Shown in pieces: positions 25,103 through 33,590 of a stretch of DNA of 64,000 bases. The DNA comes from Achromobacter marplatensis (GTDB lineage: Bacteria > Pseudomonadota > Gammaproteobacteria > Burkholderiales > Burkholderiaceae_B). The translations under genes were made by a program, and so were the position numbers. Position 1 is the stretch's first letter. Every line of letters begins with the position of its first letter. Location: assembly GCF_002209535.1 (NCBI RefSeq), contig NZ_NJIG01000005.1, positions 248,001 through 312,000 of the forward strand, written 5' to 3'. The notes under the pieces were generated by a model. That model saw only the letters and a list, made by a program, of their open reading frames with translations, had not been told where the DNA came from and did not search any database.

Positions 25103-26809
25103 ATGGAACGAATCTGGCACAAGAGCTATCCCTCCGGCGTTCCCGCGGAGATCGAGATGGACGGCGTGACGACGCTGGTCTCGGTCGTGCAGGAAAGTTG
25201 CCGCCGCTTTGCGGACAAGACCGCCTACATCAGCATGGGCAAGTCGATCCGCTACGCCGAACTGGACGCGCTGACGCGCGACTTCGCCGCATGGCTGCAC
25301 GCCAACGGGTTGGGCAAAGGCGATCGCGTCGCGCTGATGATGCCCAACCTGCTGCAATACCCGGTCTGCCTGTTCGGCGCGCTACGCGTCGGCTGCGTCG
25401 TCGTCAACTGCAACCCGCTCTATACCGCGCACGAGCTTGAACACCAGTTGGCCGATTCGGGCGCGCGCGCCATCGTGGTAGCGGACAACTTCGCGTCCAC
25501 CTTGCAGAAGGCCCTGCCACGGACTGCGATCGAACGCGTGCTGGTGACGTCCATTGGCGGGATGCTTGGGCCCGTCAAAGGCCAGCTGGTGGACTTCATC
25601 GTCCGCCGCGTCAAGCGCATGGTGCCGGCCTGGTCGCTGCCCGGCGCCGTCCGGCTGGGCGACGCCTTGCGTGCCGGCCGCAACATGCCGTTCACCGAGG
25701 TGCCACTGGACCAGCGCGACCTCGCCTGCCTGCAATACACCGGGGGCACGACCGGCGTGGCCAAGGCCGCGATGCTGACGCACGGCAACCTGGTGGCCAA
25801 CCTGAGCCAGGCCCATGCCTGGATCAAGCCGTTGGTAAAAGAAGGCGAAGAGTGCGTCGTGACAGCCCTGCCGCTTTATCACATCTTCGCGCTGACGGCG
25901 AACTGCCTGACCTTCATGAAGATCGGCGCCAGCAACCTGCTCATCATCAATCCGCGCGACATCCCCGGCTTGATCAAAGAGATGGGCAAGGTGCCTTTTT
26001 CCGCCTTCACCGGGGTCAACACGCTGTTCAACGCGCTGCTCAACCATCCCGATTTTGCCAAGCTGGACTTCTCGCGCCTGCGCCTGACGATGGGCGGCGG
26101 CATGGCGGTGCAACGCGCCGTGGCCGACCGCTGGCGCGCCGTCACGGGCAAGTCGCTGGCGCAGGCCTACGGCCTGACCGAGACCTCGCCCGCCGTCACC
26201 GTCAACCCGCTGGACGTCAAGGTGTTCACCGGCTCGATCGGCCTGCCGGTGCCGTCCACCGAAATTTCCATCCGCAATGACGAAGGCCAAGAGCAAGGCA
26301 TCGGCGAAAGCGGCGAGATCTGCGTGCGCGGCCCCCAGGTCACGCAAGGCTATTGGAACCGGCCCGACGAAACCGCGCTGGTGATGTACCCGGACGGCTT
26401 CCTGCGCACGGGCGACATCGGCTACGTCGATGAAAACGGCTACGTGTTCCTCATCGACCGCAAGAAGGACATGATCCTGGTGTCCGGCTTCAACGTCTAT
26501 CCCAACGAGGTCGAAGACGCGGCCGCGCTGCATCCCGGCGTACGCGAAGTGGCCGCGGTCGGGGTGCCCGACGAACGCTCGGGCGAGGCGGTGAAGCTGT
26601 ACGTCATCCGCAAGGACCCCGGGCTGGACGCGGAAACGCTGATCGCCCATTGCCGCACGCAACTGACGGGCTACAAGGTGCCGCGCTACGTGGAGTTTCG
26701 CGATGACTTGCCGCGCACCAACGTGGGCAAGATATTGCGGCGGGAGTTGAAGCCGGAGGCGCAGAATGCCGCCCCCCAATCCCAAACCCGATCCGCGGTA
26801 AAGGCCTGA
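25103..26809 (+). CDS. fadD: long-chain fatty-acid-CoA ligase
   Basis: This 568-residue adenylate-forming enzyme has the AMP-binding motif YTGGTTGVAKAA near residue 212, GLTETSPAV around 355, LRTGDIGYVDENGYVFLIDRKKDMI and the C-terminal catalytic Lys region TNVGKILRRELK. It activates long-chain fatty acids with ATP and CoA at the inner membrane, feeding the Fad enzymes encoded upstream. The ATG at 25103 lies 8 bases after the chalcone-isomerase-like gene. The gene ends the fad cluster and is convergent with the broken sulfatase gene, with only 12 bases between the stops. Confidence 0.92.
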   Translation: MERIWHKSYPSGVPAEIEMDGVTTLVSVVQESCRRFADKTAYISMGKSIRYAELDALTRDFAAWLHANGLGKGDRVALMMPNLLQYPVCLFGALRVGCVVVNCNPLYTAHELEHQLADSGARAIVVADNFASTLQKALPRTAIERVLVTSIGGMLGPVKGQLVDFIVRRVKRMVPAWSLPGAVRLGDALRAGRNMPFTEVPLDQRDLACLQYTGGTTGVAKAAMLTHGNLVANLSQAHAWIKPLVKEGEECVVTALPLYHIFALTANCLTFMKIGASNLLIINPRDIPGLIKEMGKVPFSAFTGVNTLFNALLNHPDFAKLDFSRLRLTMGGGMAVQRAVADRWRAVTGKSLAQAYGLTETSPAVTVNPLDVKVFTGSIGLPVPSTEISIRNDEGQEQGIGESGEICVRGPQVTQGYWNRPDETALVMYPDGFLRTGDIGYVDENGYVFLIDRKKDMILVSGFNVYPNEVEDAAALHPGVREVAAVGVPDERSGEAVKLYVIRKDPGLDAETLIAHCRTQLTGYKVPRYVEFRDDLPRTNVGKILRRELKPEAQNAAPQSQTRSAVKA

Positions 26810-26821
26810 GGGCCGCCCCTC

Positions 26822-28389
26822 CTACCACTGCCCGAAAAACACACCGGCGCGCTTGTGCGCGTTGGTGGCGTTTTCCACGGCTTCGTCGCTGATCGTGGTG
26901 CGCCGCTTGCCGCGCAGCATCCAGTCCAGCAAGCGTTCACGCAATTCCGCGCGCACCCCCGCGTGCGCGCTGCTCACGCCCAGATCCTGGAATTCGTCAG
27001 GATCGGCATGCAGGTCGAAGAGCTGCTCGGGCTCGTCCAGCCAATGCACGTAGCGCCAGCGGTCGGTCCGCACCGACCAGGCGCGCGCGTTCTGCGGCGT
27101 CTTGCCGCGCAGCACTCGCGCCTGCCGGAAGCTGTAGTCCAGTTCGGAAAACACGCAATCCCGCCAAGGCGTGGCGGCATCCCGGCCATGCAGTAGTTCC
27201 TGCAGCGCCCGGCCCTCCAGCCGATGGCCCGGTCCGGCCGTCCCCAGCGCGCGCAGCACGGTGGGCACCACGTCCACGCTCTCGACCATGTCCGCCAAGG
27301 CGCGGCCGCGCGTGGCATCGGCTGCGGCCGACGGGTCCATTACGATGAAGGGAACCCGCTGCACGGTGTCGTAGAACAGTTCCTTTTCGCCCACCAGTGG
27401 TCGCCCAGGAAGTCGCCATGATCCGCCGTGAACACGATCAGCGTGTTCTTCATCAGCCCCGCGCCTTCCATATAGTCGAAGAGCCGGCCCAGGTGGTCGT
27501 CCAGTTGCCGGATCAGGCCTTGATAGGCGGGCCGCACCACGCGCACGCATTCGTCCGTGGAGAAGCTGACGCTTTCTTCCTGCTGGCGGTATGCGGCGAC
27601 AACGGGATGCGCGTCCACCAGTTCTTCGCGGTTGCGCCGCACGGGCAGGCATTGGTCGGCGGTATAGCGTTTGTGATAGGGTGCCGGCGCCATGTAGGGC
27701 CAGTGCGGTTTGACGTAGCTCAGGTGCAGCACCCAGGGCTGGCCGCCGCGCCTCTTCATGAAATCCAGCGCCTGGTCCGTCATGTACGCGGTCTCGGAAT
27801 GCGGCTCGGCGACTCGCGATGCCAGATGCACGTTGCGCATGTTCCACCCGCTGACGACGTTGCCGCCAGCATCCACGCCCGCGATCACGTAATCGGTCCA
27901 GGGGTCCACGCTGTCATAACCATTGCGGCGCAGGAATGCGGGGTAGCCGCTTTCCTTGCCGGGCGTGTGATGGCCGTCATAGCGGTCCAGCTCGGTGAAG
28001 CCGCCCCGGCTTAGCAACACGCCCAATTCGGAGGCGCCATCGATTGCCAGCCGCTCCATGCCCGCTTTGTCGGGGATGATGTGGGTCTTGCCCGCCAGCG
28101 CCAGCTCCCGCCCCTGCCCGGCCAGGTACTCGCCCAGCGTGATCTCGTTGACCGATAGCGGCACGCGGTTCCAGGTCGCGCCATGGCGCGACGGGTAGCG
28201 CCCCGTGTAGTAGCTCATGCGCGAGGGGCCGCAGACGCCGGAATTCACGAAAGCGCGGTCAAAGCGCACGCCGCGGGCCGCCAGCGCGTCCAGGCTGGGT
28301 GTCTGCAAGTAGGGATGGCCATAACAGCTCAGGTGGTCGGCCCGTAGCTGGTCGGCCATGATGAACAATACATTCTGCACGGTGCCCAT
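26822..28389 (-). pseudogene. sulfatase-family hydrolase, interrupted by a -1 frameshift
   Basis: The N-terminal part (from ATG 28389, ribosome-binding site AGAGGAG) encodes QNVLFIMADQLRADHLSCYG. It also encodes the modifying-enzyme motif C-G-P-S-R (VCGPSRMSYYTGRYP), where Cys becomes formylglycine, and the metal-site TADHGDFLGDHW. Just after this, near 27390-27396, the frame breaks. The rest (GEKELFYDTVQRVPFIV to the C terminus at 26822) continues in another frame. One missing base in what would be HW(L/M)GEKEL explains it. The restored length is about 522 residues, like choline-sulfatase or phosphonate monoester hydrolase relatives. It follows the Bug gene by 11 bases. A sequencing or assembly error cannot be excluded. 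Confidence 0.85.
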
Positions 28390-28400
28390 GCCGGCTCCTC

Positions 28401-29375
28401 TTATTGCGTGGCCGTGAAGCCGGAGGCCCGCACCACCGGTTCCCATTGCTTGCGGTACGCGGCCAGCGCGTCGGCGGTGCCGGCAGCATCGAGAGAAACC
28501 GGTTCCAGGAACACGCCGCGCACGGCCTCCTGCATGGCGGGTTCGCGCAAGATGGCCGCGATGTCCGCGCCCAGCCGGTCGACCTTGGCCTGCGGCATCG
28601 CGGCCGGGGCGAAGAAGGCGTTCCAGCCGTCGGCCGCCAAGTTCACACCGCTTTCCTTGAACGTGGGCACCTCTTTCAGATCCGCATCACGGGTGTCTCC
28701 GGACGTGGCCAGGATGCGGATCTTGCCCGCGCGGTGCTGCGGCAGCAGCGTGTCCAGCGTATCGATGCCTTGCGGCAGGATCCCGCCGATCAGCTCCGAG
28801 ATCAGCGGGGCCGATCCCCGGTAGCCGACCACTTCCGGCTCCTGCTCGATCTCGCGCCCGAGCATCAACGCGAAGAAGTGCGGCAGGCTGCCCGTGGCCG
28901 GCACGCCCACCGTGAACTGCTTGGGGTTCTGTCGCAGCCACTGGCGCAATGCCGCCACATCCTGAATCGGCGAACTGGCCGGCACCGCCAGCGCGAACTT
29001 GTAGCGGCTGGCCAGCGACACGGGCTTGAAGTCCTGCTGGGCGTCGTAGCCTGGTTGGGCATAGACCAGAGGCGCCACCACCATCACGGCCGGGTTGGCC
29101 AGCATCAGCACGTTCTGGCTGGCAGGCGCCGCATGCAACCCCTGCGCTGCGATACGGCCGCCGGCGCCGGTCTTGTTCTCGACCACTACCGGCACGCCGG
29201 CCCGGTCTTTCAGCCGGTCAGCCACCAGCCGCGCAATGCGATCCGAACTGCCGCCTGGCGGATAGCCCACCACGATGGTCAGCGGGCCGTCCAGCGGCGC
29301 TTGCTGCGCACAGGCCAGCGGGGCCAGCCCGGTCAACGCCGTCGCCACCAGGGCGCCCGTCATCCATTTACGCAT
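28401..29375 (-). CDS. Bug-family tripartite tricarboxylate transporter substrate-binding protein
   Basis: The 324-residue precursor has a signal peptide ending near CAQQAPLDGP. The Bug-type mature pattern follows: LTIVVGYPPGGSSDRIARLVA, VVVENKTGAGGRIAAQ, and the late GWNAFFAPAAMP region. Bug proteins bind small carboxylates or amides in the periplasm. Many, like this one, have no adjacent membrane subunits and may act as orphan binding proteins or sensors. AGGAGAAGACA lies before the ATG. The sulfatase gene follows on the same strand, and a MarR regulator is divergent, 128 bases away. The ligand may be a sulfated or phosphonate compound, judged only from the neighbour. Confidence 0.86.
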   Translation of the reverse strand: MRKWMTGALVATALTGLAPLACAQQAPLDGPLTIVVGYPPGGSSDRIARLVADRLKDRAGVPVVVENKTGAGGRIAAQGLHAAPASQNVLMLANPAVMVVAPLVYAQPGYDAQQDFKPVSLASRYKFALAVPASSPIQDVAALRQWLRQNPKQFTVGVPATGSLPHFFALMLGREIEQEPEVVGYRGSAPLISELIGGILPQGIDTLDTLLPQHRAGKIRILATSGDTRDADLKEVPTFKESGVNLAADGWNAFFAPAAMPQAKVDRLGADIAAILREPAMQEAVRGVFLEPVSLDAAGTADALAAYRKQWEPVVRASGFTATQ

Positions 29376-29458
29376 TGTCTTCTCCTGGAGACAGTGGCCC
29401 GCTGTCGGTTATGGTTATCCATGCTTGGCCGATACCCGATTGAGTGAGCGGACTGTAG

Positions 29459-29472
29459 CAACGCGGCCGTTG
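29459..29472. promoter_or_regulatory. palindrome CAACG-CGGC-CGTTG in the marR/bug intergenic region
   Basis: A 5-4-5 inverted repeat lies 31 bases before the MarR start and 83 bases before the divergent bug start. This is a usual location for a MarR operator. Confidence 0.4.
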
Positions 29473-29503
29473 GTTGATCTAATCCAGGACTTTCCATAAC
29501 GAT

Positions 29504-30037
29504 ATGCACGCCATGCCTTCCACGCCCCTGTCCGAGCCGCCACATCTGGCGGACATGCTGATGTACCGGCTGTATCAGGCCTGGTCGCAAAGCAATCCGG
29601 TCTTCGTGCGGCTGTGCGAAGGCCGTTTCGGCATCACGCGTCGCGAATGGCGGATCCTGGCCTGCGCCGTCGAAGGCGGCATCATGAACTCGGCCGAACT
29701 GGCCGCGGCCGCCAAGCTTGATTTACCCCGCACCTCGCGCACGCTTGGGACGCTGTGCGAAAAGGGCTGGCTGCGGCGGCTTCACGACAGCGCCGACCGC
29801 CGGGTCGTACGCGTGGAGGCCACCGCCGAAGGCATCGACCGCTACCAGCGCCTGCTGCCCGAGGTCGCCCGCCTGAACGACCTGCTGGTGCAGGACCTGA
29901 ACCACGATGAAATCGCGCTGCTGCGCGACTTCCTGGCCCGTATCGAACAGCGCGGGCGCCGCATGGCCGACGACAATATCGTCTCGGAAAAGGCCAGCCG
30001 CCGCGAAGGCGGCACGCGCCGGGCGCGGTACGCCTGA
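29504..30037 (+). CDS. MarR-family transcriptional regulator
   Basis: This 177-residue protein has a winged helix from about 40 to 120. It includes FGITRREWRILACAVEGG, SAELAAAAKLDLPRTSRTLGTLCEKGWLRR and the wing DRRVVRVEATAEG. MarR proteins bind palindromes as dimers and usually respond to small aromatic or other ligands. It is divergent from the Bug-sulfatase operon, with a candidate palindrome between, so it probably controls that operon. The C-terminal 25 residues are basic and low in order. No ligand can be assigned. Confidence 0.85.
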   Translation: MHAMPSTPLSEPPHLADMLMYRLYQAWSQSNPVFVRLCEGRFGITRREWRILACAVEGGIMNSAELAAAAKLDLPRTSRTLGTLCEKGWLRRLHDSADRRVVRVEATAEGIDRYQRLLPEVARLNDLLVQDLNHDEIALLRDFLARIEQRGRRMADDNIVSEKASRREGGTRRARYA

Positions 30038-30212
30038 AACGCCATTTGTCGCGCATCGCCAACACATCTCCGCTGCGGGGCACCGAAACCAGCACCCGCG
30101 CCAAGCCGCTGATAAATATGGGATTTATTGCATTAAAACTGCCCACGCAGCCAGTTTGCAGGGCTTTTTTACATCTGCGAGCACCCTGATTTCGCGTGTC
30201 TGGCCGACGCCC

Positions 30213-30232
30213 AATTAATAATAATTATCGTT
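30213..30232. promoter_or_regulatory. Fur-box-like site upstream of the TonB receptor
   Basis: The AT-rich stretch AATTAATAATAATTATCGTT resembles the Fur consensus (GATAAT repeats) and stands out from the GC-rich surroundings. It lies about 50 bases before the TTG start of a siderophore receptor gene. Iron repression is therefore likely. Confidence 0.6.
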
Positions 30233-30280
30233 GCCATTCTTATATGTGATCGGCTGCCAAGCAGCCGCCGGGGAGATCTC

Positions 30281-32416
30281 TTGAAACGCCACCCTTATCC
30301 GACCGCGCGTCGAGCGCGGCCGCAGACCCTGTTGCCCGTCACCGCCCTGCTGGCCGCCTGCTTCGGCGCGGCGGCTCAGGCCCAACCCGCCCAACCCGGC
30401 CCGTCCACCGAGCCCGCCACGGTGCTGCCCGCCGTGCAGGTCACCGGCACGGGTGAAACCGCGACAGGCCCCGTCGACGGCTACGTCGCAACGCGCAGCG
30501 CCACCGGCACCAAAACTGACACCCCGCTGTCCGAAACTCCGCAGGCCATCACGGTGATACCCCGCGGGCAGATCGTGGACCAGGGATCGCAGAACGTGCA
30601 GGACGCCATGAATTACGCGGCCGGCGTGCGGCCCAACGCCTACGGCGTGGACAACCGCGGCGATTACGTCCGAATCCGCGGCGTGGAACCGGCGCAATAT
30701 CTGGATGGTCTGCGTCAGTTCTTCAACTACAACAACCCTCGCACCGAGATCTACGGGATGGAACGCGTGGAAGTGCTGCGCGGCCCGTCATCCATGCTGT
30801 ACGGACAGGGCAGCACGGGCGGCATCGTCAACCTGGTCAGCAAGCGCCCGCAGGCCGAAGCCCAACGCGAGATCGGCGTGGTGCTGGGCAACGACAACCG
30901 CCGCGAGATCCAGGCGGACCTGACCGGGCCGGTAACGGAAGACGGTCAATGGCTGTATCGCGTCGTGGCGGTGGGCCGCGACAGCGACACGCAGGTGCAG
31001 CACGCGCCCGACGACCGCCTGATGCTGGCGCCTTCCCTCACGTGGCGTCCCAGCGCCGCCACCTCACTGACCCTGCAGGCCCTGTGGCAAAAGGACAAGG
31101 CCGGCACCACGCAATCCTTCCTGCCCTGGAGCGGGTCGGTGCAGGAAAATCCGAACGGCCGCATCCCGACCCGCCGCTTCGTCAGTGAACCGGGTTTCGA
31201 TGCTTACGATACCGAGCAATTCAGCGTGGGCTGGCTGTTCGAACACCAGTTCAACGACACCTGGAAGTTCCGCCAGAACTTCCGCAACACGGTCAGCCGG
31301 GTCGACTACCAGTCGCTGTATCCGAACGTCTACGGCGACCGGCGCGGCAATTCGTACATCGATGCGGACCAGACCACCACGGATCGCTTCTTCTACATCA
31401 ACAAGCCGCGCATGCGCACGCTCTTGGCCGACCAGAACATCGAAGGCAAGCTGAACTGGGGCCGCACCGAGCACACCGTGATCTTCGGGATGGATTATTC
31501 GCACTACCGCGAAACCAGCCAGACGGCCAGCGGCCTGGGCGCGCCGCTGAACCTGTATCACCCGGTCTACGGCAACCTGCCGGAATACGAACTGTCCGAC
31601 ACGCCGAAGCAGAAGCAGCAACAGTTGGGCTTCTACGCGCAGGACCAGATCAAGTTCGACAAGAACTGGATCTTCCTGGCCGGCATCCGGCGCGACCGCG
31701 CCGACAACCGCATCGACGGTCAGGACAAGGAAACCGACTACGCCACGACCAAACGCTTCGGCCTGATGTATGCCGCCGACAACGGCTGGTCTCCCTACCT
31801 GAGCTACAGCGAATCCTTCACCCCGATCGCGGGTTCCGACTTCTACGACCAGCGCTGGAAGCCCATGCGCGGCAAGCAGGTCGAGGCCGGCATCAAGTAC
31901 ATGCCGAAGGATGCCGACATCGAGTTCACTGCCGCCGCCTACGATTTGCGGGAAAAGAACCGGCAGACCAACGACCCGAACAACCCCAACAACCAGATCC
32001 AGGCGGGCAAGACGCGCACGCGCGGCGTCGAACTGGAGCTGCGCGGCCGGGTCACCAAAGACGTGGACGTGATCGCCAATTACATCTATACCGATCCCGA
32101 TCCGCAGCTGGAAGGCCTGCCCAAACACATGGCGTCGCTGTGGGGCAAATACCGCTTCGCCCTGGCTGGACAACCGGGATTCGCCGTAGGCGCGGGGGTA
32201 CGCTACCTGACGGCATTCCGCGACGGCGGCGCGCCGCAGACACCGGCCGTGACCTTGTTCGATGCCATGGTCAGCTACGACAATGGCCCATGGCGCTACG
32301 CGTTGAACGTCAACAACATCGCCGACCGTACCTATGAAGTCGTCTGCCTGGACCGTGGCGACTGCTTTTACGGGGCGCGCCGCACGGTCATGTTGAGCGG
32401 GGCCTACCGCTTCTAA
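30281..32416 (+). CDS. TonB-dependent siderophore receptor
   Basis: The 711-residue precursor has a signal peptide (to about AAAQAQPA). The plug domain follows, with TDTPLSETPQAITVIPRGQI, YVRIRGVEPAQYLDGLRQF and the plug signature RVEVLRGPSSMLYGQGSTGGIVNLVSKRP. A 22-strand-type barrel follows and ends in a C-terminal Phe (SGAYRF). There is no N-terminal STN signalling domain, so it is a plain transporter. The type resembles ferrichrome/ferrioxamine-class receptors, but the siderophore cannot be told. The start is TTG behind GGGGAGAT. The Fur-box-like site upstream and the lack of flanking biosynthesis genes suggest uptake of a foreign siderophore. Confidence 0.92.
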   Translation: MKRHPYPTARRARPQTLLPVTALLAACFGAAAQAQPAQPGPSTEPATVLPAVQVTGTGETATGPVDGYVATRSATGTKTDTPLSETPQAITVIPRGQIVDQGSQNVQDAMNYAAGVRPNAYGVDNRGDYVRIRGVEPAQYLDGLRQFFNYNNPRTEIYGMERVEVLRGPSSMLYGQGSTGGIVNLVSKRPQAEAQREIGVVLGNDNRREIQADLTGPVTEDGQWLYRVVAVGRDSDTQVQHAPDDRLMLAPSLTWRPSAATSLTLQALWQKDKAGTTQSFLPWSGSVQENPNGRIPTRRFVSEPGFDAYDTEQFSVGWLFEHQFNDTWKFRQNFRNTVSRVDYQSLYPNVYGDRRGNSYIDADQTTTDRFFYINKPRMRTLLADQNIEGKLNWGRTEHTVIFGMDYSHYRETSQTASGLGAPLNLYHPVYGNLPEYELSDTPKQKQQQLGFYAQDQIKFDKNWIFLAGIRRDRADNRIDGQDKETDYATTKRFGLMYAADNGWSPYLSYSESFTPIAGSDFYDQRWKPMRGKQVEAGIKYMPKDADIEFTAAAYDLREKNRQTNDPNNPNNQIQAGKTRTRGVELELRGRVTKDVDVIANYIYTDPDPQLEGLPKHMASLWGKYRFALAGQPGFAVGAGVRYLTAFRDGGAPQTPAVTLFDAMVSYDNGPWRYALNVNNIADRTYEVVCLDRGDCFYGARRTVMLSGAYRF

Positions 32417-32444
32417 GCAGCACACGAACTTCAGGACGGGGAAA

Positions 32445-32479
32445 ACCTGTACGTACCGGCTGTACGTACAGGTGTACAC
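32445..32479 (+). promoter_or_regulatory. GntR/HutC-type operator before the KdgT-kinase-PdxA2 operon
   Basis: An 11-base inverted repeat ACCTGTACGTA (32445-32455) / TACGTACAGGT (32463-32473) runs into GTGTACAC (32472-32479). The latter fits the HutC-subfamily pattern GT-N-TA-N-AC. The operon downstream ends in a GntR regulator with a HutC-type UTRA domain, which is the obvious candidate to bind here. Confidence 0.65.
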
Positions 32480-32558
32480 TACGGTTTTTCAACCCCCACT
32501 GACAGACGCATCAACGAACTTCTGCAACCCACCAGAACCGTCCTGGAGACTCCCGCAA

Positions 32559-33590
32559 GTGTCGACCGCCGCCTCTTCCCGCTCGCCCTTTTTTGGCACC
32601 ATGCAGAAAATCCCTGGTGGATTGATGCTGGTGCCGCTGATCCTGGGTTCCCTGATCGGCACCTTCGCCCCTGATGCACTGGCCATCGGCGGCTTCACTA
32701 CCGCCCTCTTCAAGAACAGCGCCCTGCCGCTGATCGCCCTGCTGATCTTCGCAACCGGCACGCAAGTCAACACCCGCACCGGCGGCCCCATCCTGGCTAC
32801 CGCCGGCACCATCCTGTTGATGAAGACGCTGGTGCCCGCCACGTTGATCATCATCCTGGGCAGCTACGTCGGCCTGGACGGCGTGCTGGGCGTGTCGATC
32901 CTGGCCATGCTGGCTGCGTTCGACAACAGCAATGGCGGCCTGTGGCTGGCCTACACCGGCCAGTACGGCGATGCCCGCGACCGCGGCGCCTATGTGGCCA
33001 GCGCGGTCAACGACGGCCCCTTCTTCAGCCTGCTTTTCCTGGGCGCCTCGGGCCTGGCCGATATTCCGATGATTGCCCTGGTGGCGGCACTGGTGCCGTT
33101 CCTGCTGGGCGTCGTGGTCGGCAATCTGGACCCGAAGTGGCGCGACGTGCTCAAGCCCGTGCCGAACATCGTCATCCCGTTCTTCGCCTTTGCGCTGGGC
33201 ACCGGCATCAACTTGGGCGCGGTCGTCAGCGGCGGCATGAGCGGCCTGATCCTGGGCCTGATCATCAGCCCCATCACCGGCGGCCTGGTCTACCTGGGCT
33301 ATCGTATGATCCTGCGCCGCGGCGGCAAGAGCGGCCTGGGCTTTGCTGCAGGCACGACGGCCGGCAACGCCATCGCCACGCCCGCCGTGGTGGCGGCAGC
33401 CGACCCCAACTTCCAGCAATACGTCGCGACCGCCACTGCACAGGTCGCCGCGTGCGTGCTGATCAGCTCGATCCTGGCCCCGATCCTGGCCTCGTATTTC
33501 CTGAAACGCGCGGGTGAACTCAAGTCCGAAGATGCGGACGTAACCGGCGGCACGCCCACCTTGGGCGAGGCCCGTGGAGAAGCGCTTTGA
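32559..33590 (+). CDS. 2-keto-3-deoxygluconate permease family (KdgT-like) transporter
   Basis: This 343-residue inner-membrane protein has about ten hydrophobic segments. It shows the KdgT family pattern: KIPGGLMLVPLILGSLIGTF, FATGTQVNTRTGGPIL, AFDNSNGGLWLAYTGQYGD and the late GFAAGTTAGNAIATPAVVA. Relatives import 2-keto-3-deoxygluconate or other sugar acids by proton symport. Here the neighbours are four-carbon acid sugar enzymes, so a tetronate may be the substrate. The GTG at 32559 is preferred because GGAG lies 11 bases upstream; ATG at 32601 is possible. The stop overlaps the next gene's TTG. Confidence 0.82.
   Translation: MSTAASSRSPFFGTMQKIPGGLMLVPLILGSLIGTFAPDALAIGGFTTALFKNSALPLIALLIFATGTQVNTRTGGPILATAGTILLMKTLVPATLIIILGSYVGLDGVLGVSILAMLAAFDNSNGGLWLAYTGQYGDARDRGAYVASAVNDGPFFSLLFLGASGLADIPMIALVAALVPFLLGVVVGNLDPKWRDVLKPVPNIVIPFFAFALGTGINLGAVVSGGMSGLILGLIISPITGGLVYLGYRMILRRGGKSGLGFAAGTTAGNAIATPAVVAAADPNFQQYVATATAQVAACVLISSILAPILASYFLKRAGELKSEDADVTGGTPTLGEARGEAL

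Noticed and set aside
26822..28389. Two separate overlapping minus-strand genes
   Set aside because: The two frames encode complementary halves of a single sulfatase and join at one conserved motif, so one frameshifted gene is the better reading.
30140..30176. Hairpin with T-run after the MarR gene
   Set aside because: The stem is only about 4-6 interrupted base pairs. The six-T run alone is not enough to call a terminator.
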